Positions 27,455 to 34,856 of a stretch of DNA of 64,000 nucleotides are shown here, piece after piece (the first letter of the stretch is position 1; the number at the start of each line of letters is the position of its first letter). Made by a program: the position numbers and the translations under genes. The notes under the pieces were generated by a model. It had not been told where the DNA came from, made no database searches, and worked only from the letters and a program-made list of their open reading frames with translations. Source of the DNA: Caulobacterales bacterium (GTDB lineage: Bacteria; Pseudomonadota; Alphaproteobacteria; Caulobacterales; Caulobacteraceae); contig JACPDR010000013.1 of assembly GCA_016183935.1 (NCBI GenBank), positions 37,710-101,709 on the forward strand. Reading direction: 5' to 3'.

Positions 27455-28108
27455 TCAGAATCTCAGATGGTCCATACCGTGGGTCAGCATGCCGCCCAGC
27501 AGGCCGTTGACCACGACGGCGGCCGCCGTCACCGTCAACAGACCGATATAGATAATCTCCCGGGCCCGTCCGGGCCTGCGAACCCAGTGCTCCTTGGCCC
27601 ACCAGCTCAGCAGGCCCAGAACCGCGATCGAGGTGCCCAGCCATCGGTGGTAGGCGTGGGTCACGTCGTCCTTGCCCGGCATACCCATGGCGAGCCATCC
27701 GAGCGCGGCGGCGGCCACCGCTGAGATCGCGGCCAGGGCTATGATGACGCGCGTGCCCTGGGTCAGGACCGGGCGGCGCAGCGTCAGCGCCGCGATCTCG
27801 AGGAGAGCGGCGACGAGGAGGAGCGCGATCGGGAAATGCACCGCCGCCGGATGCATGGCGCCGAGCCAGCGATACAGGCGCTGGGGCATGGGCCTGGGCC
27901 CCGCGTCCGCCGACATGGCGCCGTGGTCCATGTCCTGGGCCATGCCGGGCATGGCCATCATGCCCGACTCAGGAACGGCGCCGGCGGACGCGGCGGCCTG
28001 GGCGCGGGCGGCGGCCTGCTTGTCATGATCCTCGTGCGCGAACGCCGGTGCGCTGACCGACAACGCGAGCACCAGGGCGAGTCCCGGCAGAAATTTGCGT
28101 AATCCCAT
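27455..28108 (-). CDS. DUF2231 membrane protein with Met/His-rich periplasmic segment
   Basis: 217 aa. A signal-type first helix ends near APAFAHEDHDKQ. A Met/His segment follows (MMAMPGMAQDMDHGAMS, about residues 52-68), then a DUF2231 domain with HPAAVHFPIALLLVAALLEI and three further helices. The Met/His motif is typical of copper proteins. The ATG at 28108 has GGAG 6 nt upstream. It is transcribed from an ECF-type promoter at 28139..28165 that is back to back with the promoter of the sigma-factor operon. It may be the first gene of the operon running to 23808. Confidence 0.82.
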   Translation of the reverse strand: MGLRKFLPGLALVLALSVSAPAFAHEDHDKQAAARAQAAASAGAVPESGMMAMPGMAQDMDHGAMSADAGPRPMPQRLYRWLGAMHPAAVHFPIALLLVAALLEIAALTLRRPVLTQGTRVIIALAAISAVAAAALGWLAMGMPGKDDVTHAYHRWLGTSIAVLGLLSWWAKEHWVRRPGRAREIIYIGLLTVTAAAVVVNGLLGGMLTHGMDHLRF

Positions 28109-28138
28109 AGCCCGCTCCAATCCTGTCCCTTCTGCTAT

Positions 28139-28165
28139 CTACGCGGCGCGGAGCCTGTTCCCTCG
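28139..28165 (-). promoter_or_regulatory. ECF-type promoter for the DUF2231 operon
   Basis: On the minus strand: CGAGGGA (28165-28159), 14-bp spacer, GCGTAG (28144-28139), about 30 nt before the DUF2231 start. Its upstream half abuts that of the divergent promoter, forming the palindrome CCCTCGCCCGAGGG. Confidence 0.7.
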
Positions 28166-28167
28166 CC

Positions 28168-28194
28168 CGAGGGCTTCGGCGCGTTTTCGCGTAG
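28168..28194 (+). promoter_or_regulatory. ECF-type promoter for the sensor/sigma operon
   Basis: CGAGGGC (28168-28174), 14-bp spacer, GCGTAG (28189-28194), ending 31 nt before the first gene of the anti-sigma/sensor/sigma operon. Together with the matching sites elsewhere it suggests autoregulation by the ECF sigma factor encoded at 28953. Confidence 0.7.
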
Positions 28195-28225
28195 TAGGGA
28201 TTAGGGGCGGCAAGGAGAGTGTTCG

Positions 28226-28507
28226 ATGACGCGGAATCTGGATGATCTTCTGATGCGGTCGGCGGCCATGCCCGTCGATAGGTCGCTCGACGGGCTCGAG
28301 CCGCTCGTCTGGAGCCGGGTCGAGACGCTCCGCGGGGAAAGACTCGCCTCCCAGCTGCGTCTGGGGGCCGTCGCCATGGCCCTGGCGACTGGCCTGACCG
28401 CGGGCGGCGTCGGCGCAATCGCCGCGCCACGGCCGCCCGGCGACATGGCCATCTTCACCGTCGATGCGGGTCTGTCGCCCTTGGTGCGTCTGGAAACCGG
28501 CCGGTGA
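28226..28507 (+). CDS. CnrY-like membrane anti-sigma factor
   Basis: 93 aa. A short cytosolic N-terminus (MTRNLDDLLMRSAAMPVDRSL) is followed by a single membrane helix (about residues 45-68, LGAVAMALATGLTAGGVGAIA) and a short periplasmic tail. Size, topology and gene order (before a CnrX-like sensor and an ECF sigma) match CnrY/NccY, which hold the sigma factor at the membrane. Sequence similarity is too low for certainty. It overlaps the next gene by 4 nt and has AAGGAGA 6 nt before its ATG. Confidence 0.7.
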   Translation: MTRNLDDLLMRSAAMPVDRSLDGLEPLVWSRVETLRGERLASQLRLGAVAMALATGLTAGGVGAIAAPRPPGDMAIFTVDAGLSPLVRLETGR

Positions 28508-28944
28508 TGCGCGGCTGGCGGGCGATCGTCCTGACGGCGGTGCTGGCCGCGGTCGCTAGCGGCGCGGGCACCTGGATCAGCGCCAGCTGGGTGTTGAGTC
28601 GGCGCGAACCGCCGTCCCTGCACGACATAGTGCACCATGACCTCAAGCTCTCGCCCGGTCAGCTGACCCGCATCGAGGTGGTCGAAGCCCGCTTCGCGGC
28701 CCGCCGTCCCGCGCTCGAAGCGGATGTCCGCGCGGCCAACCTGGAACTGGCGCGCGCTATCGAACAGAGCGACGGCGACAGTCCCCAGGTCCAGGCCGCG
28801 GTGGACCATTTCCACGTCGCGATGGGCGCCCTGCAGAAGGAGACCATCGCCCACGTCTTCGAGATGCGGTCCGTGCTGACGCCCGCACAGGCCGAGGTCT
28901 TCGACGACCGCATCGTCGCAGCCCTCGCCCCCGGCGAAGACTAG
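28504..28944 (+). CDS. CnrX-like periplasmic heavy-metal sensor
   Basis: 146 aa. An N-terminal membrane anchor (about residues 7-28) precedes an all-helical periplasmic domain. Residues H39, H43, E60, H116 and M120 fall exactly where CnrX has its metal ligands H42, H46, E63, H119 and M123 (constant offset of 3): LHDIVHHDLKLS, RIEVVEARF, AHVFEMRSVLTPAQ. CnrX senses Ni/Co and releases the sigma factor through CnrY. Here the downstream genes are copper-type, so the real signal could be another metal. Confidence 0.85.
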   Translation: MMRGWRAIVLTAVLAAVASGAGTWISASWVLSRREPPSLHDIVHHDLKLSPGQLTRIEVVEARFAARRPALEADVRAANLELARAIEQSDGDSPQVQAAVDHFHVAMGALQKETIAHVFEMRSVLTPAQAEVFDDRIVAALAPGED

Positions 28945-28952
28945 CGGTCCGG

Positions 28953-29531
28953 GTGGAGGATCCAGCGGACCTGTCAGCGCGCGCCGCCGGCGGCGACCGC
29001 GCGGCCTTCAGCGAGTTGATGCGGCAGACCAAGACCGCCCTGTTCCGCTTCGTCCGGCGCTATGTCGGCGAGGAGCAAGAGGCCTGGGATCTGTTGCAGG
29101 ACACCTATGCGGCGGCTTGGGTCAACATCCGCCGCTACGATCCGACGCGACCCTTCGAAGCCTGGATCCGGACCATCGCGCTCAACAAATGCCGGGACTG
29201 GAGCCGCCGCCGCTTCGTCCGGCGGCTCATCCTGGGCGGCGGCGACCTGTCGTCGCCGGAAGCGCTGGCCGTGCCGGACGGGGCCGAGTCGGCGGATGAC
29301 CGGATCGAGGCCAGCGGCCGGCTCGCCCGGTTGAACCAGGAAATGAGCCGCTTGCCGCCGCACCTCAAGGCTCCGCTTCTCCTCACGGCGATCGAGGGCC
29401 GCAGTCAAGCGGAGACGGCGGAGATCCTGGGGTTGTCTGTCAAGACGGTGGAGACCCGCGTGGCGCGCGCGCGCCGCAAGCTGTCCGACGCCCTAAAGGA
29501 CACGACCGCCTCCCGTACTGGTCTGGAGTGA
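28953..29531 (+). CDS. ECF sigma factor, CnrH-like
   Basis: 192 aa from a GTG start 8 nt after the sensor gene. Region 2: LFRFVRRYVGEEQEAWDLLQDTYAAAW and FEAWIRTIALNKCRDW. Region 4: LPPHLKAPLLLTAIEGRSQAETAEILGLSVKTVETRVARARRKL. This is a complete ECF sigma with a region-4 helix-turn-helix. It likely reads the CGAGGG-N14-GCGTA promoters found at 28168, 28139, 29613, 34028 and 11995. It completes an anti-sigma/sensor/sigma operon of the cnrYXH type. Confidence 0.9.
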   Translation: MEDPADLSARAAGGDRAAFSELMRQTKTALFRFVRRYVGEEQEAWDLLQDTYAAAWVNIRRYDPTRPFEAWIRTIALNKCRDWSRRRFVRRLILGGGDLSSPEALAVPDGAESADDRIEASGRLARLNQEMSRLPPHLKAPLLLTAIEGRSQAETAEILGLSVKTVETRVARARRKLSDALKDTTASRTGLE

Positions 29532-29612
29532 CCGGTCCGATGTCGCGGGACCGTCATGCCGCCCGGCCATACGCTCGCGCCGGAACCGGGGACCGGTCGA
29601 TTGAGATGGGGG

Positions 29613-29639
29613 CGAGGGCTGCGGCGCGCGCCCGCGTAA
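29613..29639 (+). promoter_or_regulatory. ECF-type promoter for lipoprotein-copC
   Basis: CGAGGGC (29613-29619), 14-bp spacer, GCGTAA (29634-29639). It lies about 120 nt before the lipoprotein gene at 29759. Confidence 0.65.
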
Positions 29640-29758
29640 TCAAGTATGAAGGCGCCGCCCGCTCCCGCGGGCGACCCGGACAAGGCCGAACCCCTTTGGA
29701 CCTCGGCGTCGCCAACATCGACCCCGACCGTCGCCCCATTTTTCTGAGGAACCGTCAC

Positions 29759-30073
29759 ATGAGAACCTTGATCCTCACCGCCGCCGCAGTCGCACTGGGC
29801 GCCTGCCAGCCCGCCGCCGAGCCTCAGCCAGTCGACGCCCAGATGGCTCCGGACGCTTCGGCGACCGCCCCCATGGACGCCGCCCCGATGGTCGCGCCGG
29901 AGCCGATCCCGGCGCCTCCCACCACGCCCGCGCCAGCCGCAACCCCGCGGCCCTCGACCTCTCGACCGGCCCGGCCCGCGCCGGCGCCCGCGCCGACCCC
30001 TCCGCCCACCGATCCGATGGCCGGCCATGACATGTCCAAGATGGACGGCATGACCATGCCGCCCAAGCAGTAG
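29759..30073 (+). CDS. Small Pro-rich lipoprotein with a Met/His tail
   Basis: 104 aa. The lipobox LGAC at Cys16 is followed by a long Pro/Ala-rich spacer (residues about 20-85) and a copper-type tail MAGHDMSKMDGMTMPPK. No folded domain is apparent. Anchored in a membrane, it could hold Cu(I) on its Met/His tail, which resembles the repeats of CopB. It is followed 23 nt later by a CopC gene and preceded by an ECF-type promoter. Confidence 0.7.
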   Translation: MRTLILTAAAVALGACQPAAEPQPVDAQMAPDASATAPMDAAPMVAPEPIPAPPTTPAPAATPRPSTSRPARPAPAPAPTPPPTDPMAGHDMSKMDGMTMPPKQ

Positions 30074-30096
30074 TTCGCGTAAACAGGAGCTTTCCC

Positions 30097-30510
30097 ATGA
30101 ACCGCACACGCCTCGCCGGCTTCGCCGCTCTCGCGGCCCTCGGCCCCCTCTCCATCGCCCAGGCCCAGAGCCATTCCCACGCGGGCATGTCGATGCAAGA
30201 CCATGCAGCCATGCAGGCCGCGCCCGCGGCGAACGGCGTCACCACGACGCCGGCGGACAACGCCATGCTGGCCGCCTCCCCGACGACCTTCTCGGTGACC
30301 TTTCCGCACGCCATGACCCTGACGTCGCTCAGGCTGACGGGGCCCGCGGGTCCATCCGTCGACGTGGCTGTATCGGCAGACGCCCAGCCGGCCGCGACGG
30401 TCAGCGCCCCCCTCCCCGTCTTGGCGCCCGGCTCCTGGTCCGTCGCCTGGGCCGCCAAGGGCGCGGACGGCCATCAGATGAACGGCGTCGTCCGTTTCAT
30501 GGTTCACTGA
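30097..30510 (+). CDS. CopC-domain periplasmic copper protein
   Basis: 137 aa. Signal peptide (ending SIAQAQS), a Met/His segment SHSHAGMSMQDHAAM, then a CopC-like domain (MLAASPTTFSVTFPHAMTLTSLRL to WAAKGADGHQMNGVVRFMVH). It differs from the copC at 22479 by the added N-terminal Met/His stretch and has no copD partner downstream. A strong terminator follows at 30557. Confidence 0.85.
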   Translation: MNRTRLAGFAALAALGPLSIAQAQSHSHAGMSMQDHAAMQAAPAANGVTTTPADNAMLAASPTTFSVTFPHAMTLTSLRLTGPAGPSVDVAVSADAQPAATVSAPLPVLAPGSWSVAWAAKGADGHQMNGVVRFMVH

Positions 30511-30556
30511 GGGGTCGGCCTCCCGCCTCCTGAGGGGCCGAAACTGATGTGGAAGG

Positions 30557-30587
30557 AACGCCGCGCAGCTTGCTGCGCGGCGTTTTT
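30557..30587 (+). terminator. Rho-independent terminator
   Basis: A 12-bp perfect stem (AACGCCGCGCAG / CTGCGCGGCGTT) with CTTG loop runs into five T. It ends the lipoprotein-copC transcript and faces the convergent copB gene end at 30767. Confidence 0.9.
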
Positions 30588-30766
30588 CGTCGTCGATCGA
30601 CAGGCCTCTCGGGGGGTCTCGATCGCCGGTCAGCCGGGCCGACCGGAGCCGGTGCGGCGGGAGGCCGGCACCAATGCGTCGTCGATGTCCAGAACAACGG
30701 GCTCAATGCCGGGCGCGCGCCCTGTCAGACGCCGCCGGCGACCAATCGCTGGCCGACCATCCGCCG

Positions 30767-32113
30767 CTAGAACCAGGCTCGGATCCCGACAACCAGCCGG
30801 GTGTCTTCCGAACTCCGCCCGTCGGCTTCCAAAAAGTCCGCAGTGTTGCCGAAGCTCTTGGTCCACTCGACACCGACGTACGGCGCGAACTCCTTGCGGA
30901 ACTCATAGCGCAGCCGGGCCCCGACCTGGAGCGACGACAGGCCGGACCCTATCATGAGCTCAGGAATGTCCTCCGCCGACAGCACCACTTCGGCCCGGGG
31001 CTGGACGATCCAGCGATTGGTGATCCGTTGGTCGTATTCAGCCTCCGCCCGGGCAGTGAGTTCGCCCTTGTTGGACAGGAAAGCCGCCGCATCGACCTCG
31101 AACCAGTATGGAGCCAAACCCTGGACGCCGACGACCAGATCGGTTCGGTCGCCTTCCGGTCGGTAAGTCTGCCGCACGCCGGTCTGGAAGTCGAAGAAGG
31201 GCCGGAAGGCCCGGCTGTAGAGGGCCTGGATCTCGGCTTCCTCCAACTCGCCGTCGAAGGCGCCCTCCCCTTCCGACTTCCACCAGAAACGGTTGATGTC
31301 GCCGCCGGTCCAGCCCTGGGCGTCCCAGGCGTAGGCTTCCTCGCCGTCGGCGAAGGTCGCTTCGAGCTGGTCGATGACCACGGCCGTCGTCCGCACATCG
31401 CCATTCTCGATCCGCAACTGTTCGCGCGCCGCCGCCATTTCGCTGGGGTCGAACAGCAGGTCGGCGGCGTGAACCGGACCGCTGGTCGCGCCGGACGGAG
31501 GGGACGTTTCCGGCGGGCGCCCCGGGTTGTCCGCGCTAGTCGGCACGTCAGGCGGCATGGCCATGCCTGACATGTCATGACCTGCAGGCATCTGGCCCAT
31601 GGTCGACATGTCATGACCCGCCGGCATGGCCGGCGCGGGCGGTGTCTGACCCATCGTCGGCATGTCGTGCCCGGCGTGCGGATCCGCCGCCGCTGCCGGA
31701 GCAGGCTGTTGGCCGGACTGCATGGTCGACATGTCGTGCCCGGCGTGCGGGTCCGTCTGGACAGTCGGAGCCGGTTGTTGGCCTGCCTGCATGGTCGACA
31801 TGTCATGACCCGCCGGCATGGCCGGCGCGGGCGGCGTCTGACCCATCGTCGACATGTCGTGCCCGGCGTGCGGATCCGCCGCCGCCGGAGCGCGCTCGGG
31901 CACGGCTCCGGTTGGGCAGACCGGCGCGCCGGGCGTTCCAACCCGGGACGGATCCGCCGTTGGCGCGCCGCGCCGGACGCAGCCGACGGGCAGCTGGGCG
32001 GCAGGCTGGGCCGTGCTCGGTGCGGGAACGTGCCCGGCATGGCTCTGGGCGAACACCGGACTGCCCGAGGCCGCAAGGAGCAGGGGGATGAGACCGACGG
32101 AGCGGCGGATCAT
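30767..32113 (-). CDS. copB: Copper resistance outer-membrane protein CopB
   Basis: 448 aa. A signal peptide (MIRRSVGLIPLLLAASGSPVFA) leads to an N-terminal Met/His region with six HDM repeats of the DPHAGHDMSTM type (about residues 75-185). The C-terminal CopB beta-barrel domain follows (about 215-448), with VVIDQLEATFADGEEAYAWDAQGW and the closing LVVGIRAWF. It binds and sequesters copper at the outer membrane. The ATG at 32113 overlaps the copA stop by 4 nt; a longer frame upstream lies inside copA. Confidence 0.93.
   Translation of the reverse strand: MIRRSVGLIPLLLAASGSPVFAQSHAGHVPAPSTAQPAAQLPVGCVRRGAPTADPSRVGTPGAPVCPTGAVPERAPAAADPHAGHDMSTMGQTPPAPAMPAGHDMSTMQAGQQPAPTVQTDPHAGHDMSTMQSGQQPAPAAAADPHAGHDMPTMGQTPPAPAMPAGHDMSTMGQMPAGHDMSGMAMPPDVPTSADNPGRPPETSPPSGATSGPVHAADLLFDPSEMAAAREQLRIENGDVRTTAVVIDQLEATFADGEEAYAWDAQGWTGGDINRFWWKSEGEGAFDGELEEAEIQALYSRAFRPFFDFQTGVRQTYRPEGDRTDLVVGVQGLAPYWFEVDAAAFLSNKGELTARAEAEYDQRITNRWIVQPRAEVVLSAEDIPELMIGSGLSSLQVGARLRYEFRKEFAPYVGVEWTKSFGNTADFLEADGRSSEDTRLVVGIRAWF
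31566..31878 (-). repeat. In-frame Met/His repeats within copB
   Basis: About 310 bp of imperfect tandem repeats in two alternating types encoding DPHAGHDMSTM and PAGHDMSTM with Gln/Pro-rich spacers. Six copies are readable. The DNA repeats are close enough to recombine, so copy number may vary among strains. Confidence 0.8.
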
Positions 32114-33972
32114 GACGAGGCTCCTGCCATGGGGCGGACTGTGACGACGTTGAACATGCCCGCGTGCATGTGCATCAGCATGTGGCAATGGAAGGCCCAG
32201 TCCCCGGGATTGTCGGCCGTGAGATCGAAGCTGACCTTGCCGCCCGGCGGAACGTTGACGGTATGTTTGAGCGGCTGATGGCCAGCCGGACCGCCCGTCA
32301 CCAGTTCGAAGAAATGGCCGTGCAGGTGGATCGGGTGGGCCATCATGGTGTCGTTGACCAGGGTCACCCGCACGCGCTCGTTGCGCTCAAAGCGGATCGG
32401 CTCGACCAGCTCGCTGAATTTGCGGCCGTCGAATCCCCACATGAACCGCTCCATGTTGCCGGTCAGGTGGATTTCCATCATCCGCGACGGCGGGCGCTGG
32501 TCCTTGTTGGGCTCGAGCGACACCAGGTCGGTGTAGACGAGAACCCGGTGGGGAACGTTCTGCAACCCGGTCGGCCGCTCGCCCATGCGGTTGGCCGGGG
32601 CCATGGCGATAGCATCGACGCCCACCCCGACCGCCATGTCGGGCGGCGCGTTCTCGGGATCGCGCATGTTCATGCCGGCCATGGACCCGTGGTCCATTCC
32701 GGGCATCGCTCCGGCGGACTGGGGGCCCATGGCGCTGTGACTCATGCCCGCCATGGCTCCGCCGGACGCGCCGGTCGTCGCCCCATGCTCCATCCCGGCC
32801 ATGGCGGCGCCTGGCTGGGCCCCCATGGCGCCGTGATCCATGCCCGCCATGCCGCCCATGTCCCCCATGCCCATGTCCTTCATGGTCAGGTTCGGGACCT
32901 CGCGCAGCGGCGGAACCTCGGCGGTCATGCCCAGGCGCGGCGCCAGGGTCGCCCGCCCCAGGCCCGAGCGGTCGATGGCCTCGGACACGATGGTGTAGGC
33001 GCGGTCCTCGGTCGGCCGGACGATGACGTCGTAGGTCTCGGCGACGGAAATCTGGAACTCGTCGGTCTCGACCGGGCGCACGTTCTCGCCGTCGGCCTGG
33101 ACCACGGTCATCGGCAGGCCGGGAATGCGGATGTTGAAGATCGACATGGCCGAGGCGTTGATGATGCGCAGGCGCACGCGCTCGCCGGGACGGAACAGGC
33201 CGGTCCAGTTCTCCTGCGGCCCGTGGCCGTTGATCAGATAGGTGTAGGTCGAGCCGTTGACGTCGAGGATGTCGCGCGGATCCATCCGCATCTGGCCCCA
33301 CATCCGCCGTTCCTCCAGGCTCATCCGGTCGCTGCCGTCCAGCAGCCCGGCCAGCGTGGTGCGCTGGCGGTTGAAATAGCCCGGGCTCTTCTTGAGTTTG
33401 TCTAGGATTTCGTGGGGATGCATGAAGCTCCAGTCCGACAGGACCAGCACATGCTCGCGGTCGTAGGCGACCGGATCGACGCCGGCCGGGTCGATGACGA
33501 TGGGCCCATAGTGGCCGAGCGCCTCCTGCAGGCCGGAGTGGCTGTGGTACCAGAAGGTGCCCGACTGCCGGACCGGGAATTCATAGACGAAGGTCTCGCG
33601 CGGGCGGATGCCCGGGAAGCTGATGCCGGGCACGCCGTCCATCTGGAAGGGCAGCAGGATTCCGTGCCAGTGGATCGAGGTGTCCTCGTCGAGCTGGTTG
33701 GTCACCGCCAGGCGGACGGTCTGGCCCTCGCGAAGGCGCAGCACCGGGGCCGGAAGCACGCCGTTGATCGTCGTCGCCGTGCCTGTGCGCCCATTCACGG
33801 TAAAGGGCGTCTGGCCGATCGTCAGGTCGATGTTCGCGCCGGTCAGGGTCGGCAGGTCCGCCCGCAGCCCCGGCGAACCCGTCTGGGCCCAGGCGGGCAT
33901 CAAGCCCTGCAAGGCCGCAAGTCCGCCTCCGGCGACGGCGCCGCGCAGCAGCACTCGGCGATCCAGCTTCAT
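32110..33972 (-). CDS. copA: Multicopper oxidase CopA
   Basis: 620 aa. A Tat signal with RR (DRRVLLRGAVAGGGLAAL) is followed by three cupredoxin domains. Copper-site motifs: HWHG, WYHSHSG, HPIHLHGHFFEL and the final HCHMLMHMHAGM. Between domains lies a Met/His-rich insert (MGGMAGMDHGAMG and repeats, about residues 350-420) typical of PcoA/CopA. It oxidises Cu(I) in the periplasm. An ECF-type promoter lies at 34028..34054, and copB follows with a 4-nt overlap. Confidence 0.95.
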   Translation of the reverse strand: MKLDRRVLLRGAVAGGGLAALQGLMPAWAQTGSPGLRADLPTLTGANIDLTIGQTPFTVNGRTGTATTINGVLPAPVLRLREGQTVRLAVTNQLDEDTSIHWHGILLPFQMDGVPGISFPGIRPRETFVYEFPVRQSGTFWYHSHSGLQEALGHYGPIVIDPAGVDPVAYDREHVLVLSDWSFMHPHEILDKLKKSPGYFNRQRTTLAGLLDGSDRMSLEERRMWGQMRMDPRDILDVNGSTYTYLINGHGPQENWTGLFRPGERVRLRIINASAMSIFNIRIPGLPMTVVQADGENVRPVETDEFQISVAETYDVIVRPTEDRAYTIVSEAIDRSGLGRATLAPRLGMTAEVPPLREVPNLTMKDMGMGDMGGMAGMDHGAMGAQPGAAMAGMEHGATTGASGGAMAGMSHSAMGPQSAGAMPGMDHGSMAGMNMRDPENAPPDMAVGVGVDAIAMAPANRMGERPTGLQNVPHRVLVYTDLVSLEPNKDQRPPSRMMEIHLTGNMERFMWGFDGRKFSELVEPIRFERNERVRVTLVNDTMMAHPIHLHGHFFELVTGGPAGHQPLKHTVNVPPGGKVSFDLTADNPGDWAFHCHMLMHMHAGMFNVVTVRPMAGASS

Positions 33973-34027
33973 GGGACACTCCTGAAAATCATGGTCGCGC
34001 CGCTGTACGGCGACGACCTCTAGGGAT

Positions 34028-34054
34028 TTACGCAAGCGACGCGGCCGGCCCTCG
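34028..34054 (-). promoter_or_regulatory. ECF-type promoter for copAB
   Basis: Minus strand: CGAGGGC (34054-34048), 14-bp spacer, GCGTAA (34033-34028), about 55 nt before the copA start. It matches the other regulon sites in both boxes and in spacing. Confidence 0.7.
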
Positions 34055-34109
34055 CGACACGCTGCCGCAGACCCGACCCCGTCAGCGGCCCCTTCGGCCG
34101 CCCGCCGGA

Positions 34110-34571
34110 CTACGGCCGCGCCAGAAGCGCCTTCATCTGGGCGATCTCCCGCTCTTGAGAGCTGACGATCTCCTCGCACAGATCGAGCACCTCCGGATCC
34201 GTCAGCGACGCCTGCTGGCACATCAGGATCGCCCCGGAATGGTGCGGGATCATTGAACGCAGGAATTCGGTCTCGCCCACGGCCGCTTGGGTCCGCATGC
34301 CCCAGAAGCTGAACGCGAACACCAGGGCGGCCGCGCCGCCGATCAGCAGATTGGTCCGCTTCGACGGATACATCGACCGCATGAAGACCAGCATGAGGAT
34401 CGCCATGGGCGAGACCATCATCAGGGTCATGTAGACGTTATTGAGGTTGAGGTAGAAGTGATCGAAGGACGCGATCATCGTGTACATCACCAGATACATG
34501 ATGATGAAATCCAGGATGAGCTCGATGCCAAACGATCGATAGCTCCCCTTCATGGCCTTCATGTTCTCCAT
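34110..34571 (-). CDS. DUF305 protein with membrane helices
   Basis: 153 aa. Three N-terminal membrane segments (IELILDFIIMYLVMYTMIASF, VYMTLMMVSPMAILMLVFM and LLIGGAAALVFAFSFW) are followed by a single DUF305-type motif FLRSMIPHHSGAILMCQQASLTDPEV. The HH and Met residues are likely metal ligands on the periplasmic side. It differs from the soluble tandem DUF305 protein at 11166. The ATG at 34571 follows AGGGCGG. It lies between the Cu-ATPase and copA genes. Confidence 0.82.
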   Translation of the reverse strand: MENMKAMKGSYRSFGIELILDFIIMYLVMYTMIASFDHFYLNLNNVYMTLMMVSPMAILMLVFMRSMYPSKRTNLLIGGAAALVFAFSFWGMRTQAAVGETEFLRSMIPHHSGAILMCQQASLTDPEVLDLCEEIVSSQEREIAQMKALLARP

Positions 34572-34856
34572 CGATCCGCCCTTTCTCGACCAACAAACCC
34601 GCAATTCCCACCTGCTCGCCGACGTCGCGTCAGCCGCCATTTACGGGATGGGCTTCCAGCTACGCGGCCAGCTCGCCAATGTCTGCGCCACCTGTCCAGG
34701 CTGGACATGGCCGCCAGCTTAATCCGGGTCCGCCGCCACGGTTCCGCCTTGATCAAATATACCGGGACGCCACCGGATCAGGCGAGGGATCGGCCGCCGG
34801 AATGCGTATTGGCGACTGCCATTCCCCTCCCTGTCGACCCATCCCGACGCAGCCCG

